Counted from the first letter of the stretch, positions 53,148-61,449 are shown. The stretch: DNA of 64,000 bases from CAWBUW01 sp963792075 (GCA_963792075.1 CAWBUW010000011.1:248001-312000); one strand, 5' to 3'. Program-made: numbers and translations. The notes: a model not told the origin generated them from the sequence alone.

Positions 53148-54973
53148 TGGTGGAGACCGCTACCGACCAGACGATGTCGATCGTTATCGTAGGGCACGTC
53201 GACCACGGAAAAAGCACCATCCTGGGGCGTTTACTTGCTGAAACAGGCTCGTTGCCCCAAGGCAAACTTGAGCAGGTGAAGGCATCCTGTGAACGTAACT
53301 CGAAGCCTTTTGAGTACGCCTTCCTGATCGATGCACTCCATGATGAACGCTCACAGGGGATTACGATTGACTCGGCACGCGTGTTCTTCAAATCTGAGAA
53401 GCGCCATTATTTGATTATTGACGCCCCAGGCCATATCGAGTTCATAAAGAACATGGTCACCGGTGCCTCCCGAGCAGAGGCAGCTCTGTTCGTCATCGAC
53501 GCGCAGGAGGGCCTCCGGGAGAATTCCTTCCGGCATGGTTATTTCTTATCCATGCTGGGGATTCACAAGATCGTGGTGGTTGTCAATAAAATGGACCTGG
53601 TCGGTTACCAGGAGCAAGTCTTCAATGGGATACGCGACCAGTTTAACCTTTTCCTGGCCGGCATCGGCCTCCGGCCTCTCACCTATATCCCGGTAAGCGG
53701 TCAGGGAGGGGATAATATTGCCTCGCTGAGCGCCAATATGGCCTGGTATCCGGGCGGCACGGTCCTTTCCACGTTAGATGCCTTTGAAACCCAGCCTGTG
53801 ATTTTGGACCAACCTTTCCGCATGCCGGTGCAGGACATCTATAGGTTCACCCGATTCGGCGATAATCGCCGGATCGTTGCCGGGCTGGTCACCAGCGGGA
53901 AGGTGAGCGTGGGGGATGAAGTAATTTTTTACCCCTCTGGCAAGCACAGCGTAGTAAAAACAATCGAAGGATTTCATCGCCCTCCGCAAACCAGCGTGGC
54001 TTGTGGGCAGCCTGCCGGGATCACCCTGGAAGAACAGATTTACATCCAACGCGGTGAAGTCATGACCCGCGCGGGGGAGCCGTCGCCCAAAATCACGACC
54101 CGGCTCAAGGTCAGCCTGTTTTGGTTAGGGAAAGACCCACTCCGCTTGAACGCCGAATATTGGTTCAAGCTGGGAACCACCAGGGTCAAAATGCACATCG
54201 AGACGATCCAGCAGGTGATGGATGCCGGCCAGGACGGCCACAGGCGAGAATCCGAAGCTGGCCAGACGATAGACCAGGTCGCCTGCAATGAAATAGCAGA
54301 GTGCACACTGAAGCTGACCCATGCCGTAGCGTTTGACCTGACAAGCGAATTGGAAGATACGGGACGGTTCGTCGTCACCGAGCATTATGAGATTCGAGGG
54401 GGCGGCATTATCCTGGATGCCTTGCCCGACCCCGGGCTGATCGTGCGCGAACGGGTGATGATCCGCAACTACAAATGGGTCAAGAGCCTGATCTCCCCTG
54501 AAGAGCGGGCAGAGAAGTATAACCAGCGGGCTGCCATGATACTGATCACCGGCCCCAAAGGAGTAGGAAGAAAAAAGATTGCTAACCTGCTTGAAGCAAA
54601 CCTGATCAACAGCGGCAAGCTCGTCTACTTCCTGGGGATTGGAAACGTCATTCACGGGATTGACGCCGACATACAAGAGGAAACCCACGAAGCCAGCCGG
54701 GAGGAGCACATTCGCCGGCTGGCAGAAGTGGCACATATCCTGCTGGATGCGGGCATGATCCTGATTGTCACCGCCATTGAATTCTCGCAAAACGAGTTTG
54801 AAATGCTGAAGACCATTATCGATGGATACCCGATTGCATCAGTCTGGGTTGGAGAAACACGGACTACAGACCTTGAGGCTGATCTGCAGGTGCCTGGCAA
54901 CGGAGCCTCAGAACAAGCTGTCTTACGCATAAAAAATTTACTGCAAGGACTTGGGACAATTTTCTCGGACTAA
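53147..54973 (+). CDS. cysN: Sulfate adenylyltransferase subunit 1 fused to a degenerate APS-kinase-like domain
   Basis: A 608-residue protein. The GTPase part has P-loop VGHVDHGKST, switch II DAPGHIEF and NKMD, with beta-barrel domains up to residue about 460. Residues about 463-600 are a CysC-like domain: MILITGPKGVGRKKIANLLE, EASREEHIRRLAEVAHILLD and AGMILIVTAIEFSQNEFEML. The P-loop, however, is G-x4-G-R-K-K instead of G-x4-G-K-S/T, and the DGD motif reads GNVIHGID, so it is unlikely to bind or phosphorylate normally. A full-length active-looking CysC is encoded just upstream, which would compensate. The GTPase drives APS formation by CysD. Confidence 0.9.
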   Translation: MVETATDQTMSIVIVGHVDHGKSTILGRLLAETGSLPQGKLEQVKASCERNSKPFEYAFLIDALHDERSQGITIDSARVFFKSEKRHYLIIDAPGHIEFIKNMVTGASRAEAALFVIDAQEGLRENSFRHGYFLSMLGIHKIVVVVNKMDLVGYQEQVFNGIRDQFNLFLAGIGLRPLTYIPVSGQGGDNIASLSANMAWYPGGTVLSTLDAFETQPVILDQPFRMPVQDIYRFTRFGDNRRIVAGLVTSGKVSVGDEVIFYPSGKHSVVKTIEGFHRPPQTSVACGQPAGITLEEQIYIQRGEVMTRAGEPSPKITTRLKVSLFWLGKDPLRLNAEYWFKLGTTRVKMHIETIQQVMDAGQDGHRRESEAGQTIDQVACNEIAECTLKLTHAVAFDLTSELEDTGRFVVTEHYEIRGGGIILDALPDPGLIVRERVMIRNYKWVKSLISPEERAEKYNQRAAMILITGPKGVGRKKIANLLEANLINSGKLVYFLGIGNVIHGIDADIQEETHEASREEHIRRLAEVAHILLDAGMILIVTAIEFSQNEFEMLKTIIDGYPIASVWVGETRTTDLEADLQVPGNGASEQAVLRIKNLLQGLGTIFSD

Positions 54974-54987
54974 CTAGCGAGGCATAT

Positions 54988-55731
54988 ATGGAAGATAAGA
55001 TTTTACTGGGACGAGACCAGCAAATCCTTGAAATACCGGAGGCCACGTGGAAAGAGCACCTGGCTCAAATCCCCGAGCACAGCCATGGCCGGCTGGCTTT
55101 TATGACCACCGCACACCATCAGGTACGCAACTTTGCGGTGCAGGCGCTGGTTGAGCAGCAGAGGCCGCTCGAGCCGGCGTACATCTCCGCGGCGCTCGAC
55201 CTGCCCCTGGCGCAGGTAAGCATCATTCTGGATGAGCTAGAACGCGAGCTGTTCTTTTTGGTGAGGAACGCGCAAGGGGCGGTTGCCTGGGCCTACCCGG
55301 TGACCGTCGAACCCACCCCGCACAGGCTGAATTTCAGCACGGGTGAGCGCTTATACGCCGCCTGAGCAGAGGACGCCATGGCGGCGCCCTTCGTGCAAGG
55401 GCAATTAAGCAAAGAACACCTCTCGGTCGAGATCGAAACAAAATGCCATCACTGCGGCGAGGGGCTGCACATCAAGCTGGACAGCGAGATGCACGCCACC
55501 CTCCGCGAAGAAAAGGCGGCCCCTCTCGTGTTCATGCCAGATGTGGACTGGGACCAATTTGCGGCGCGCACTATCATCGACGCTTACTGAAGAAATTCTC
55601 TTTTCTTCTGGTCAGAAGAACACGCAAAAGAATACCGGGCGAAGACGAAAATGGTCGATGGGATCTACCTCACGCTGGAGCAGTGCGCGCTGATGATCCC
55701 ACCTTCGCAAGGCGCATTGTTTGGCTTTTAA
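54988..55731 (+). CDS. MerB-like (organomercurial lyase family) protein, predicted to contain two selenocysteines
   Basis: ATG 54988 (GAGG 6 bp before), 15 bp after cysN. One reading frame runs to TAA 55729-55731 with two internal TGA codons, 126 (55363-55365) and 201 (55588-55590), giving 247 residues. Residues about 45-95 are the winged-helix-like part. LYAA-U-AEDAMAAPFVQG aligns with LYAWCALDTLIFPALIG of MerB, so U126 is at Cys96 and Asp129 at Asp99. IIDAY-U-RNSLFFWSEEHA aligns with the MerB segment CCHVHFFAS, so U201 is at Cys159. All three catalytic positions are thus filled. SECIS-like hairpins follow both codons. CHHCGEGLHI lies between them. Possible chemistry: cleavage of a carbon-metal bond, or another Se-dependent reaction. 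Two nonsense mutations at exactly these sites are much less likely. Confidence 0.85.
55386..55402 (+). promoter_or_regulatory. SECIS-like hairpin after the first MerB-like TGA
   Basis: GCCCTT-CGTGC-AAGGGC: a perfect 6-bp stem with a 5-nt loop containing G-U. The loop G is 28 nt after TGA 55363-55365, within the usual bacterial SECIS range. Confidence 0.55.
55603..55620 (+). promoter_or_regulatory. SECIS-like hairpin after the second MerB-like TGA
   Basis: TTCTTCTGGTCAGAAGAA folds into a perfect stem with apical GGU(C), like the GGUC loop of the E. coli fdhF SECIS. The loop GG is 20-21 nt after TGA 55588-55590. Confidence 0.7.
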
Positions 55732-55733
55732 TC

Positions 55734-55776
55734 TGCACAGGTGCAGGGGATGCGCTGCATCCCCTGCACCTGTGCA
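55734..55776. terminator. Two-way hairpin between convergent genes
   Basis: A perfect 20-bp stem (TGCACAGGTGCAGGGGATGC and its complement) around apex GCT. It lies 2 bp after the MerB-like stop and 7 bp before the end of the minus-strand acetyltransferase. Confidence 0.75.
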
Positions 55777-55782
55777 ATAAAT

Positions 55783-56265
55783 CTAGACTTCTTTTTCCAG
55801 CAGGATTTCTTGATCTTCGCGCGGGGGCTCTGAAGCGAGGGTGAAGCCATACTTGTAGTAGAAGCCAAGCGCGCGGGAGTTCCCCTGCTTGACGGAGGCC
55901 AGGACCCGGCGGAAGCCATTCTCGCCGGCCCAGCCGAAAACCGCATCCAGCAGAGCCGCCGCAGCCTCTCCGCCACGCTGCTCAGGGGATACCCAGACCT
56001 GGAGCAGCTCGCCAGTCGTGGATCCTTCCTGCTCCCGGTACAGGGCAGCCAGGCCGGCAGGTGTGTCACCGCAGAATAGGATAAAAGTGGCGCGGTCGGG
56101 GCCTTGCGCCGTTCTGTCTACCTGCTCGCTCCAACTGGTCGCGCTGCGCTTCAGCGCACCCGCATAGGTGGACGAAAACGCGGCAGGCGATTTACGCAAT
56201 GCCGCCAGCCTTACCTGCCTGTACAGCTCTGCTTCACCGGTTTGGATGCGCCTGATTGTGACCAT
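55783..56265 (-). CDS. GNAT-family N-acetyltransferase
   Basis: ATG 56265 (MVTIRRIQTGEAELYRQVRL) gives 160 residues; an in-frame ATG 8 codons upstream is possible. The acetyl-CoA loop is VSPEQRGGEAAAALLDAVFG, and the C-terminal GNSRALGFYYKYGFTLASEP is the usual second signature. SPAAFSSTYAGALKRSATSW is like RimI/YhbS-type proteins acting on small molecules. The substrate is unknown. Confidence 0.85.
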   Translation of the reverse strand: MVTIRRIQTGEAELYRQVRLAALRKSPAAFSSTYAGALKRSATSWSEQVDRTAQGPDRATFILFCGDTPAGLAALYREQEGSTTGELLQVWVSPEQRGGEAAAALLDAVFGWAGENGFRRVLASVKQGNSRALGFYYKYGFTLASEPPREDQEILLEKEV

Positions 56266-56613
56266 ATATGAAATGAGATTTTTCACCACAGAGACGCAGA
56301 GTCCACAGGGAAGAACCTTTTTTGAAGGAAGAGGTTCTTCATGCTCCCATTATAACGCTTGGACAGCCTCAAGGAGAAAGCGGCTCCCTCCTGGCCCCCT
56401 CCCAACCCTGGGGTTGTCCAAAAAGACGAAAACAAGGAGAAAATATACGTACCTGTGGGGGTGGTGCTTCGCACCACCCCCACAGGTACGTACTAATTTT
56501 CTTCCTTTGTTTCTTTTTGGACAGCCCTAGGGGGCTCCCCAACCTCCCCTAAATGGCGGTTTTTGCCATTTGGGGGAGGCAGGAGGGGGCCAACAACGAA
56601 TGGTGGTTAACTC
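56266..56613. repeat. Gene-free stretch: MITE-like element copy 3 and C-rich repeat copy 4
   Basis: The MITE-like element is complete at 56412-56526, from GGTTGTCCAAAAAGACG to CTTTTTGGACAGCC, with the same 22-bp core stem and apex TTC. Directly after it, 56527-56592 is the CCTCCCCTAAATGG...CCATTTGGGGGAGG palindrome, ending GGCAGGAGGGGGCC like copy 1 at the left end of the window. Near 56285 is the common intergenic motif CACAGAGACGCAGAGTCC. No gene is seen. Confidence 0.8.
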
Positions 56614-57033
56614 TTATCTTCCCACCCTCAACCAACCCGGGAAACGCAACTCCAGCTCGACGCATTGGCTTGCATCCAGTTGGCGATATTCCGTGGGATG
56701 GTCGGGGTCATGCGGCGATTCGACGATCAGCCACTGTGCGTCACGGCTGCCGATCACGCTGTGAAAAGTCCCGCGCAGGACGTTATAGACCACACCGGGG
56801 AGCATATCGATAACGTCGAGCCCCTGCTCGGTTGAGACAAAAAGGACACTTTTGCCATGCTGCAGCACAAAGACTTCGTCCGTTTGGGAATGCGCTTCCA
56901 CCCGGCGCGGCGCGGAAAGGTCAAAGCGGGGAGACCAGTTCATCAACGCCACCAACCAGCCGGCGGTCTCGACCACAGGCCGGAAGTCTTCTTTTGAATA
57001 GGTCAGGGTATCGATGCGGTGCGGCGGTTTCAT
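56614..57033 (-). CDS. Cupin-domain protein
   Basis: From ATG 57033 (MKPPHRIDTLTYSKEDFRP) the product has 139 residues, one cupin barrel: RRVEAHSQTDEVFVLQHGKS, VIDMLPGVVYNVLRGTFHSV and WLIVESPHDPDHPTEYRQLD. Metal ligands may be His and Glu of the first motif and His of GTFHSV. It lies 8 bp after the SIS gene and is probably the last gene of the sugar operon. A sugar-isomerase or sensing role is possible. Confidence 0.75.
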   Translation of the reverse strand: MKPPHRIDTLTYSKEDFRPVVETAGWLVALMNWSPRFDLSAPRRVEAHSQTDEVFVLQHGKSVLFVSTEQGLDVIDMLPGVVYNVLRGTFHSVIGSRDAQWLIVESPHDPDHPTEYRQLDASQCVELELRFPGWLRVGR

Positions 57034-57041
57034 CGAATGCC

Positions 57042-58130
57042 CTAATCCAGGCGTACGACCTGGGTCAAATTGACCGGCGCGTCCGGGTCCAGGCCCTTGG
57101 CCAGGGAGCGGTAAAAAGCAAACCACTGCACCAATGGCAGGTAAAGGGCAGCCCGTTCCCATTCGTCCAACCCGCTGTGCACCTCGATGACGTCGTCCAC
57201 GCCGCTCCAATCCAGGTCGCCGCGCTGCTCGCAAATAGCCAGAGTCCTGGCGCCTTTGGCCTTCATCTCACTTAGCACGCGAATTTCGTTACTCGCGGCG
57301 CTGTCGGAGACCAACCCAACGACCAAAGCCCCGGGGGTCACCACGCTCATCGGGCCGTGGCGGAACTCCAAGACATGATAGGCTTCCGACCAGGAGCAGG
57401 TCATTTCTTTGGTCTTGAGCATGCACTCGCTGGCAATCCCATAGAATGGCCCGCTGCCAAGGTAGAAGATACGCTCAATTTCAAGGTCCTGGCCCAGCTC
57501 CTTGAACCGTGCCCCAGATTGCTGCACAAGGGTTTCCAAAACTCCAGGCAGGCTGTGTAAGCGCTCCAGGCGATTGCGATCATGCGTTAACATCCCCGCC
57601 AGCAGTTGCACCATGAGCGCCATGGAAGTGAAGGAGCGCGTTTGCGCTACCGATTTCTCCTTGGCAGCCGGAGAAACCAACACCACATCCGAGCTCTCGA
57701 TCATGGGAGTGCCGGGGACGCAGGTGATGGTAATGATCTTGCTTTTCTCGGCCATAAATTTCCGGTAAGCTTTCATGGCCCACAAGGATTCCGTGGTCGT
57801 TCCGGAGCGAGAGATCATTAACAGGATGAAATCTTTGGGCAGGTGGCGCATGGGGAAAAAAACCAATTCGGAGGCAGGGAATGCCGCCGCGCTGATCCCC
57901 ACACTGCGCAGCACGGAAGCCGCGTGGTTTGCCAGGTAATAAGTAGACCCACAGCCGGTGACCACAAAGGGGCGTCGTTCCAAACCGGTGAGCTGTTGAG
58001 ACAAGACCCTGTGTTGGTCCAGGATCTCATCCAAAGTCGTTTGCCAGACCTTGGGCTGGCTAGAAATTTCAGAATGCGTAAAGGCGCCTTTTGCCATATA
58101 TTTTACTTTTTCATAAGGAAATCGTATCAT
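57042..58130 (-). CDS. SIS-domain sugar isomerase/deaminase (AgaS/GlmS-C-like)
   Basis: About 351-362 residues, starting at 58130 or at ATG 58097 (MAKGAFTHSEISSQPKVWQT). Two SIS domains: VVTGCGSTYYLANHAASVLR with ILLMISRSGTTTESLWAMKA (about residues 50-125), and FYLGSGPFYGIASECMLKTK with YHVLEFRHGPMSVVTPGALV. This is the ketose-aldose isomerase half of glucosamine-6-phosphate synthase, without the glutaminase. Such proteins deaminate or isomerise amino-sugar phosphates. With the ABC genes upstream it suggests import of an amino sugar or a derivative. Confidence 0.85.
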   Translation of the reverse strand: MIRFPYEKVKYMAKGAFTHSEISSQPKVWQTTLDEILDQHRVLSQQLTGLERRPFVVTGCGSTYYLANHAASVLRSVGISAAAFPASELVFFPMRHLPKDFILLMISRSGTTTESLWAMKAYRKFMAEKSKIITITCVPGTPMIESSDVVLVSPAAKEKSVAQTRSFTSMALMVQLLAGMLTHDRNRLERLHSLPGVLETLVQQSGARFKELGQDLEIERIFYLGSGPFYGIASECMLKTKEMTCSWSEAYHVLEFRHGPMSVVTPGALVVGLVSDSAASNEIRVLSEMKAKGARTLAICEQRGDLDWSGVDDVIEVHSGLDEWERAALYLPLVQWFAFYRSLAKGLDPDAPVNLTQVVRLD

Positions 58131-58183
58131 CTCAATAATTGGGGGTGGGGGGCGTCCCCCCTTTATTGAGAAGTTTCAGGAAA

Positions 58184-59089
58184 TCATTTGTTTGCCCCCA
58201 TGGTGATTCCGGAGATCATCTTCTCGGAAAGTACAATGAAGAGCAAAATGGTAGGCACCATCACAATGGAGACCCCGGCGAACAAACCCACCCAGTCGCC
58301 GGTATACTGCATGGCGCTTTGCAAGGAGTACAACCCAAGCGCCAGAGTGCGCTTGCCGCCATCCCCAATGAAGACGAGCACCAATTGATATTCATTCCAT
58401 AAGCCGATGCCATTGAAGATCGCCGCGGTGAGCAAGCCCGGAGAGGCTAAAGGCAGCATAATGTGCCAGAAGACCTGGTAATCCGTACAGCCATCGATAA
58501 TGGCGGCTTCTTCCAGCTCTTTCGGCAGCGAGCCAAAGAAACCGGTCAATATGTAAACTGTAAAGGGGATGGACAGGCTGACATAGACGATGATCAACCC
58601 GGCGAATTGGTTGACCAGGCCCATTTTGTTCAACATCACGTAGAGGGGGATCAAGACCAGCGAAACCGGGATCCCCATCCCGGCGATAAAGACCATCGAG
58701 ATGAAATTACGTCCTTTGAAATCAATCCGGCTCAGGACGTAAGCCGCCGGGGCCGAGGTCACCAGGATGCCAAGCACCGCGATGAAGGTGACGATGATGC
58801 TGTTCTTGAAGTACAGCGCGAACTTGGCAGAATTCCAGGCTTTGACGTAGTTGGCAAACTGCCAGACTTTAGGCAGATTAAAAACCAACTTGAAAATTTC
58901 CTGGTTGCTTTTGAACGAGGAAACCAGCACCCATCCCAGGACGAAAATGGTAAAGAACGCCCAGGTGCCCAGGATTAAATAGGCGGGGACCTGAAGCCAG
59001 AACCTTCTACGCTTGCCCGCCCGCAGGCTGGCGGTGCGTTCTTTCTCATTAATTTTCTTTTGGGCTAACACATCGGGAGAATTTTCCAT
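58184..59089 (-). CDS. Sugar ABC transporter permease (MalG-like)
   Basis: A 301-residue inner-membrane protein with six helices and the EAA loop EELEEAAIIDGCTDYQVFWH followed by IMLPLASPG. The N-terminal cytoplasmic part is long and charged (NSPDVLAQKKINEKERTASL). It pairs with the MalF-like gene 22 bp upstream. The CUT1 class usually takes up oligosaccharides; the ATPase gene is not in the operon and must be shared. Confidence 0.9.
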   Translation of the reverse strand: MENSPDVLAQKKINEKERTASLRAGKRRRFWLQVPAYLILGTWAFFTIFVLGWVLVSSFKSNQEIFKLVFNLPKVWQFANYVKAWNSAKFALYFKNSIIVTFIAVLGILVTSAPAAYVLSRIDFKGRNFISMVFIAGMGIPVSLVLIPLYVMLNKMGLVNQFAGLIIVYVSLSIPFTVYILTGFFGSLPKELEEAAIIDGCTDYQVFWHIMLPLASPGLLTAAIFNGIGLWNEYQLVLVFIGDGGKRTLALGLYSLQSAMQYTGDWVGLFAGVSIVMVPTILLFIVLSEKMISGITMGANK

Positions 59090-59110
59090 AGTTGGTATCC
59101 CAGGTTTTGA

Positions 59111-60004
59111 TCAATATTGGAATATTTCGCGCTTCATCAACCGCCTGATAAGCCAGGCGAGTAAGATTACGAATAACAGCATAAAAACGCCAATCGCGGT
59201 GGCATAACCAAGCTGGTAGATCGGCTGGCGTTTCCCAAACCCCATCACGTAAAGATAGACACCGATGGTATACAGGCTGGGGTCTTCCGAGAAGCCCATG
59301 AAGGCAAAAGGAAATTCGAAAACCTTGATCGCACTGATCGACCACATCACGATCGAAATCGTGACCACGTCCCACATCAATGGTAAGGTGACAGAAACAA
59401 ACTCCTGGTATAGATTAGCCCCTTCCAGGCGTGCAGCTTCATAGAATTCAGTCGGGATCTTATCCATCCCGGCCAAAAGCAGAACGACGTAATAACCAAC
59501 GGAGATCCAGATGATGGCAATCAACATGGACCAAAAACTATGCTCGCTGGACATCCACAAATAATCCGCGCCGGGTTGCCAACCGATCAATTTGAAGAAA
59601 TTCGTGATCATACCGCTGCGACTGCTATAAATGGCGAAGGCGAACATCGTGGTTAAAGCGATCGTGGCAATCACGTTGGGCAAAAAGATCAAGGCGCGGA
59701 ACAGCTTTTTCCCTTTGATCCCTGAATTAATTAAAATAGCCAGGAAAAATGCCAGGCTAATGGTGATCCCACCCCCAATGAACAAAATTTTGACCGTATT
59801 TCCAAAACTATGCCAAAAGATAACGTCATGCGTCAACATTTTGACGTAGTTTCCGAGGCCTACGAATTTCATTTCAGCAGAAAAGCCCGACCAATCAAAT
59901 ACGCTGTAGTAAAACGCCCAGATGGAGGGGATGAGGAAGAAAACCACATAGAACAGGCTAGCCGGGAGAAGGAACAGGACAATCAGTTGGGTATTTTTTT
60001 TCAT
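59111..60004 (-). CDS. Sugar ABC transporter permease (MalF-like)
   Basis: ATG 60004 (MKKNTQLIVLFLLPASLFYV) gives 297 residues with six helices. The EAA loop is PTEFYEAARLEGANLYQEFV followed by SVTLPLMWD. A longer frame begins 21 codons earlier but lacks membrane-protein character. It is preceded by a strong hairpin that separates it from the binding-protein gene. Confidence 0.9.
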   Translation of the reverse strand: MKKNTQLIVLFLLPASLFYVVFFLIPSIWAFYYSVFDWSGFSAEMKFVGLGNYVKMLTHDVIFWHSFGNTVKILFIGGGITISLAFFLAILINSGIKGKKLFRALIFLPNVIATIALTTMFAFAIYSSRSGMITNFFKLIGWQPGADYLWMSSEHSFWSMLIAIIWISVGYYVVLLLAGMDKIPTEFYEAARLEGANLYQEFVSVTLPLMWDVVTISIVMWSISAIKVFEFPFAFMGFSEDPSLYTIGVYLYVMGFGKRQPIYQLGYATAIGVFMLLFVILLAWLIRRLMKREIFQY

Positions 60005-60053
60005 AGGATACCTACATGAAAGCGGCCGTGGGAAATAAGACTTAATTGTAGCA

Positions 60054-60090
60054 GGAGCTATCCCCAAAATCTTCTTTTGGGGATAGCTCC
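60054..60090 (-). terminator. Hairpin between binding-protein and permease genes
   Basis: A perfect 16-bp stem GGAGCTATCCCCAAAA / TTTTGGGGATAGCTCC with a 5-nt loop. It would terminate or attenuate after the binding-protein gene, giving more binding protein than permease. Confidence 0.8.
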
Positions 60091-60108
60091 ATTATAGTAG
60101 AATTTAGC

Positions 60109-61449
60109 TTATTTGCCAGCCCAGAAGGCAGCCGAGTCGGTCACCAGTTTCGCAACGTACTCTTCGGGAGTTGCCTGGCCCACAAACATGTTGCTGAATG
60201 GATCGCGGATGACCTTGACCCAGTATTCAGCGTTGCTGCCCTGCAGCCCATCGCCTTCACCAAAGACGACGGTCGCATTTTCAGCCGCGGTCTGCGCGCC
60301 CTTGAGGTTGGCGGGCCAATCGACGCCTTTGCGGACCACGCCCACTGCGCCGGCCACAACCATCTTCTGCTGCTGTTCTTTGGTCAGCATGAACTTGAGG
60401 AATTCAAAAGCTTCCTTGGGATGCGCCGAGTTTTTCAAGATCATGTAAGACAGGAGCAGGCCTTCCAGGTCCGTGTTCTTGCCAACGCCGCCCGAAATTT
60501 CAGGGAAGGCTAAAGCGCCCCACTTGAAGTCGGGTCCGGTGGCGGACAGGAGCTCGGTGGGCAGCCAGGAACCAACCAGTTCCATCGCCGTTTCACCGCT
60601 GGCTAACATGTTCTGCGCTTCCGGCCATTTGTAACCCGCGGATTTGGCGGGGATGCAGCCCTTGTCCCACAGCTCGCGAGACATCTGCGCGGCCTGTAAA
60701 ACGGCCGGGTCTTTCCAGGTTTCGCCGGTCTTATCATTCGCAGCCTTGGTCATAAAGCCGGGCCCTTTCAGGCGCTCCATGATATAGGTGAAAATGAAGG
60801 CGTTGTAACCCGGTTCAGGGCCTTCGATCGCCATCGGTGCATAACCGGCCGCGGTAAGCTTATCGCAAGCGCCAATGAGATCATCCCAGGTCTTGATGTC
60901 CGTCACGCCAGCTTTTTCGAAAGCATCGACGCTGTAGAAGAACATCGCAGAGTTGTAGATATAGGGGATCAGATAGGTCTTTCCGTCCACGTCAAACATG
61001 TGCAGCGTGCCGGAGGCGAAGACATCCTTGAAAGGCACATCTTCATCCAGCGCCTTTGCTTCAAGCAGGTCATTCAGGGCATATCCCTGGCCGCCGGCAA
61101 CCATACCGCCGGCTACCTGATCGGCATCCTGGTCCATCAGGTCAACCTTCGTGCCCGAAGCCAGCGCATTGCGCAGCAAAGTCTGGTTCTGGCGGCCGTT
61201 CCAGGTGACGGTGATATGGATGTTGGGGTTCTGGGCTTCGAACGCTTTGATCAATTCGGTGATGGCCAGGGCCTGGTTCTCCCCTTCGTTCCACATCGAC
61301 CAGTAAACCAATTCGACCTTCTCAGCCGCAGCCGCAGCAGGGGCTTTGGTTGCTTCGACCGCCGCGGGAGTTGCGGCAGTTTGGCAGGCGGACAATAGCA
61401 TGGCAACAATTACCATGACCATCACTACCATATTCAGTTTCTTAGACAT
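60109..61449 (-). CDS. Extracellular sugar-binding lipoprotein (CUT1 type)
   Basis: A 446-residue lipoprotein with lipobox MLLSAC (Cys22), then a short Ala-rich linker and the family-1 binding fold. It has VELVYWSMWNEGENQALAIT, IKAFEAQNPNIHITVTWNGR, YLIPYIYNSAMFFYSVDAFE and KAGVTDIKTWDDLIGACDKL. The GETAMELVGSWLPTELLS segment is typical for oligosaccharide binders. Start ATG 61449 has GAGGAG before it. First gene of the operon binding protein - MalF - MalG - SIS - cupin. Confidence 0.9.
   Translation of the reverse strand: MSKKLNMVVMVMVIVAMLLSACQTAATPAAVEATKAPAAAAAEKVELVYWSMWNEGENQALAITELIKAFEAQNPNIHITVTWNGRQNQTLLRNALASGTKVDLMDQDADQVAGGMVAGGQGYALNDLLEAKALDEDVPFKDVFASGTLHMFDVDGKTYLIPYIYNSAMFFYSVDAFEKAGVTDIKTWDDLIGACDKLTAAGYAPMAIEGPEPGYNAFIFTYIMERLKGPGFMTKAANDKTGETWKDPAVLQAAQMSRELWDKGCIPAKSAGYKWPEAQNMLASGETAMELVGSWLPTELLSATGPDFKWGALAFPEISGGVGKNTDLEGLLLSYMILKNSAHPKEAFEFLKFMLTKEQQQKMVVAGAVGVVRKGVDWPANLKGAQTAAENATVVFGEGDGLQGSNAEYWVKVIRDPFSNMFVGQATPEEYVAKLVTDSAAFWAGK

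Noticed and set aside
41976..55731. TGA reassigned to Trp or Gly in this organism
   Set aside because: TGA ends several genes normally (727, 43401, 44651), Trp is TGG throughout, and the three internal TGA codons occur only at catalytic Cys positions.
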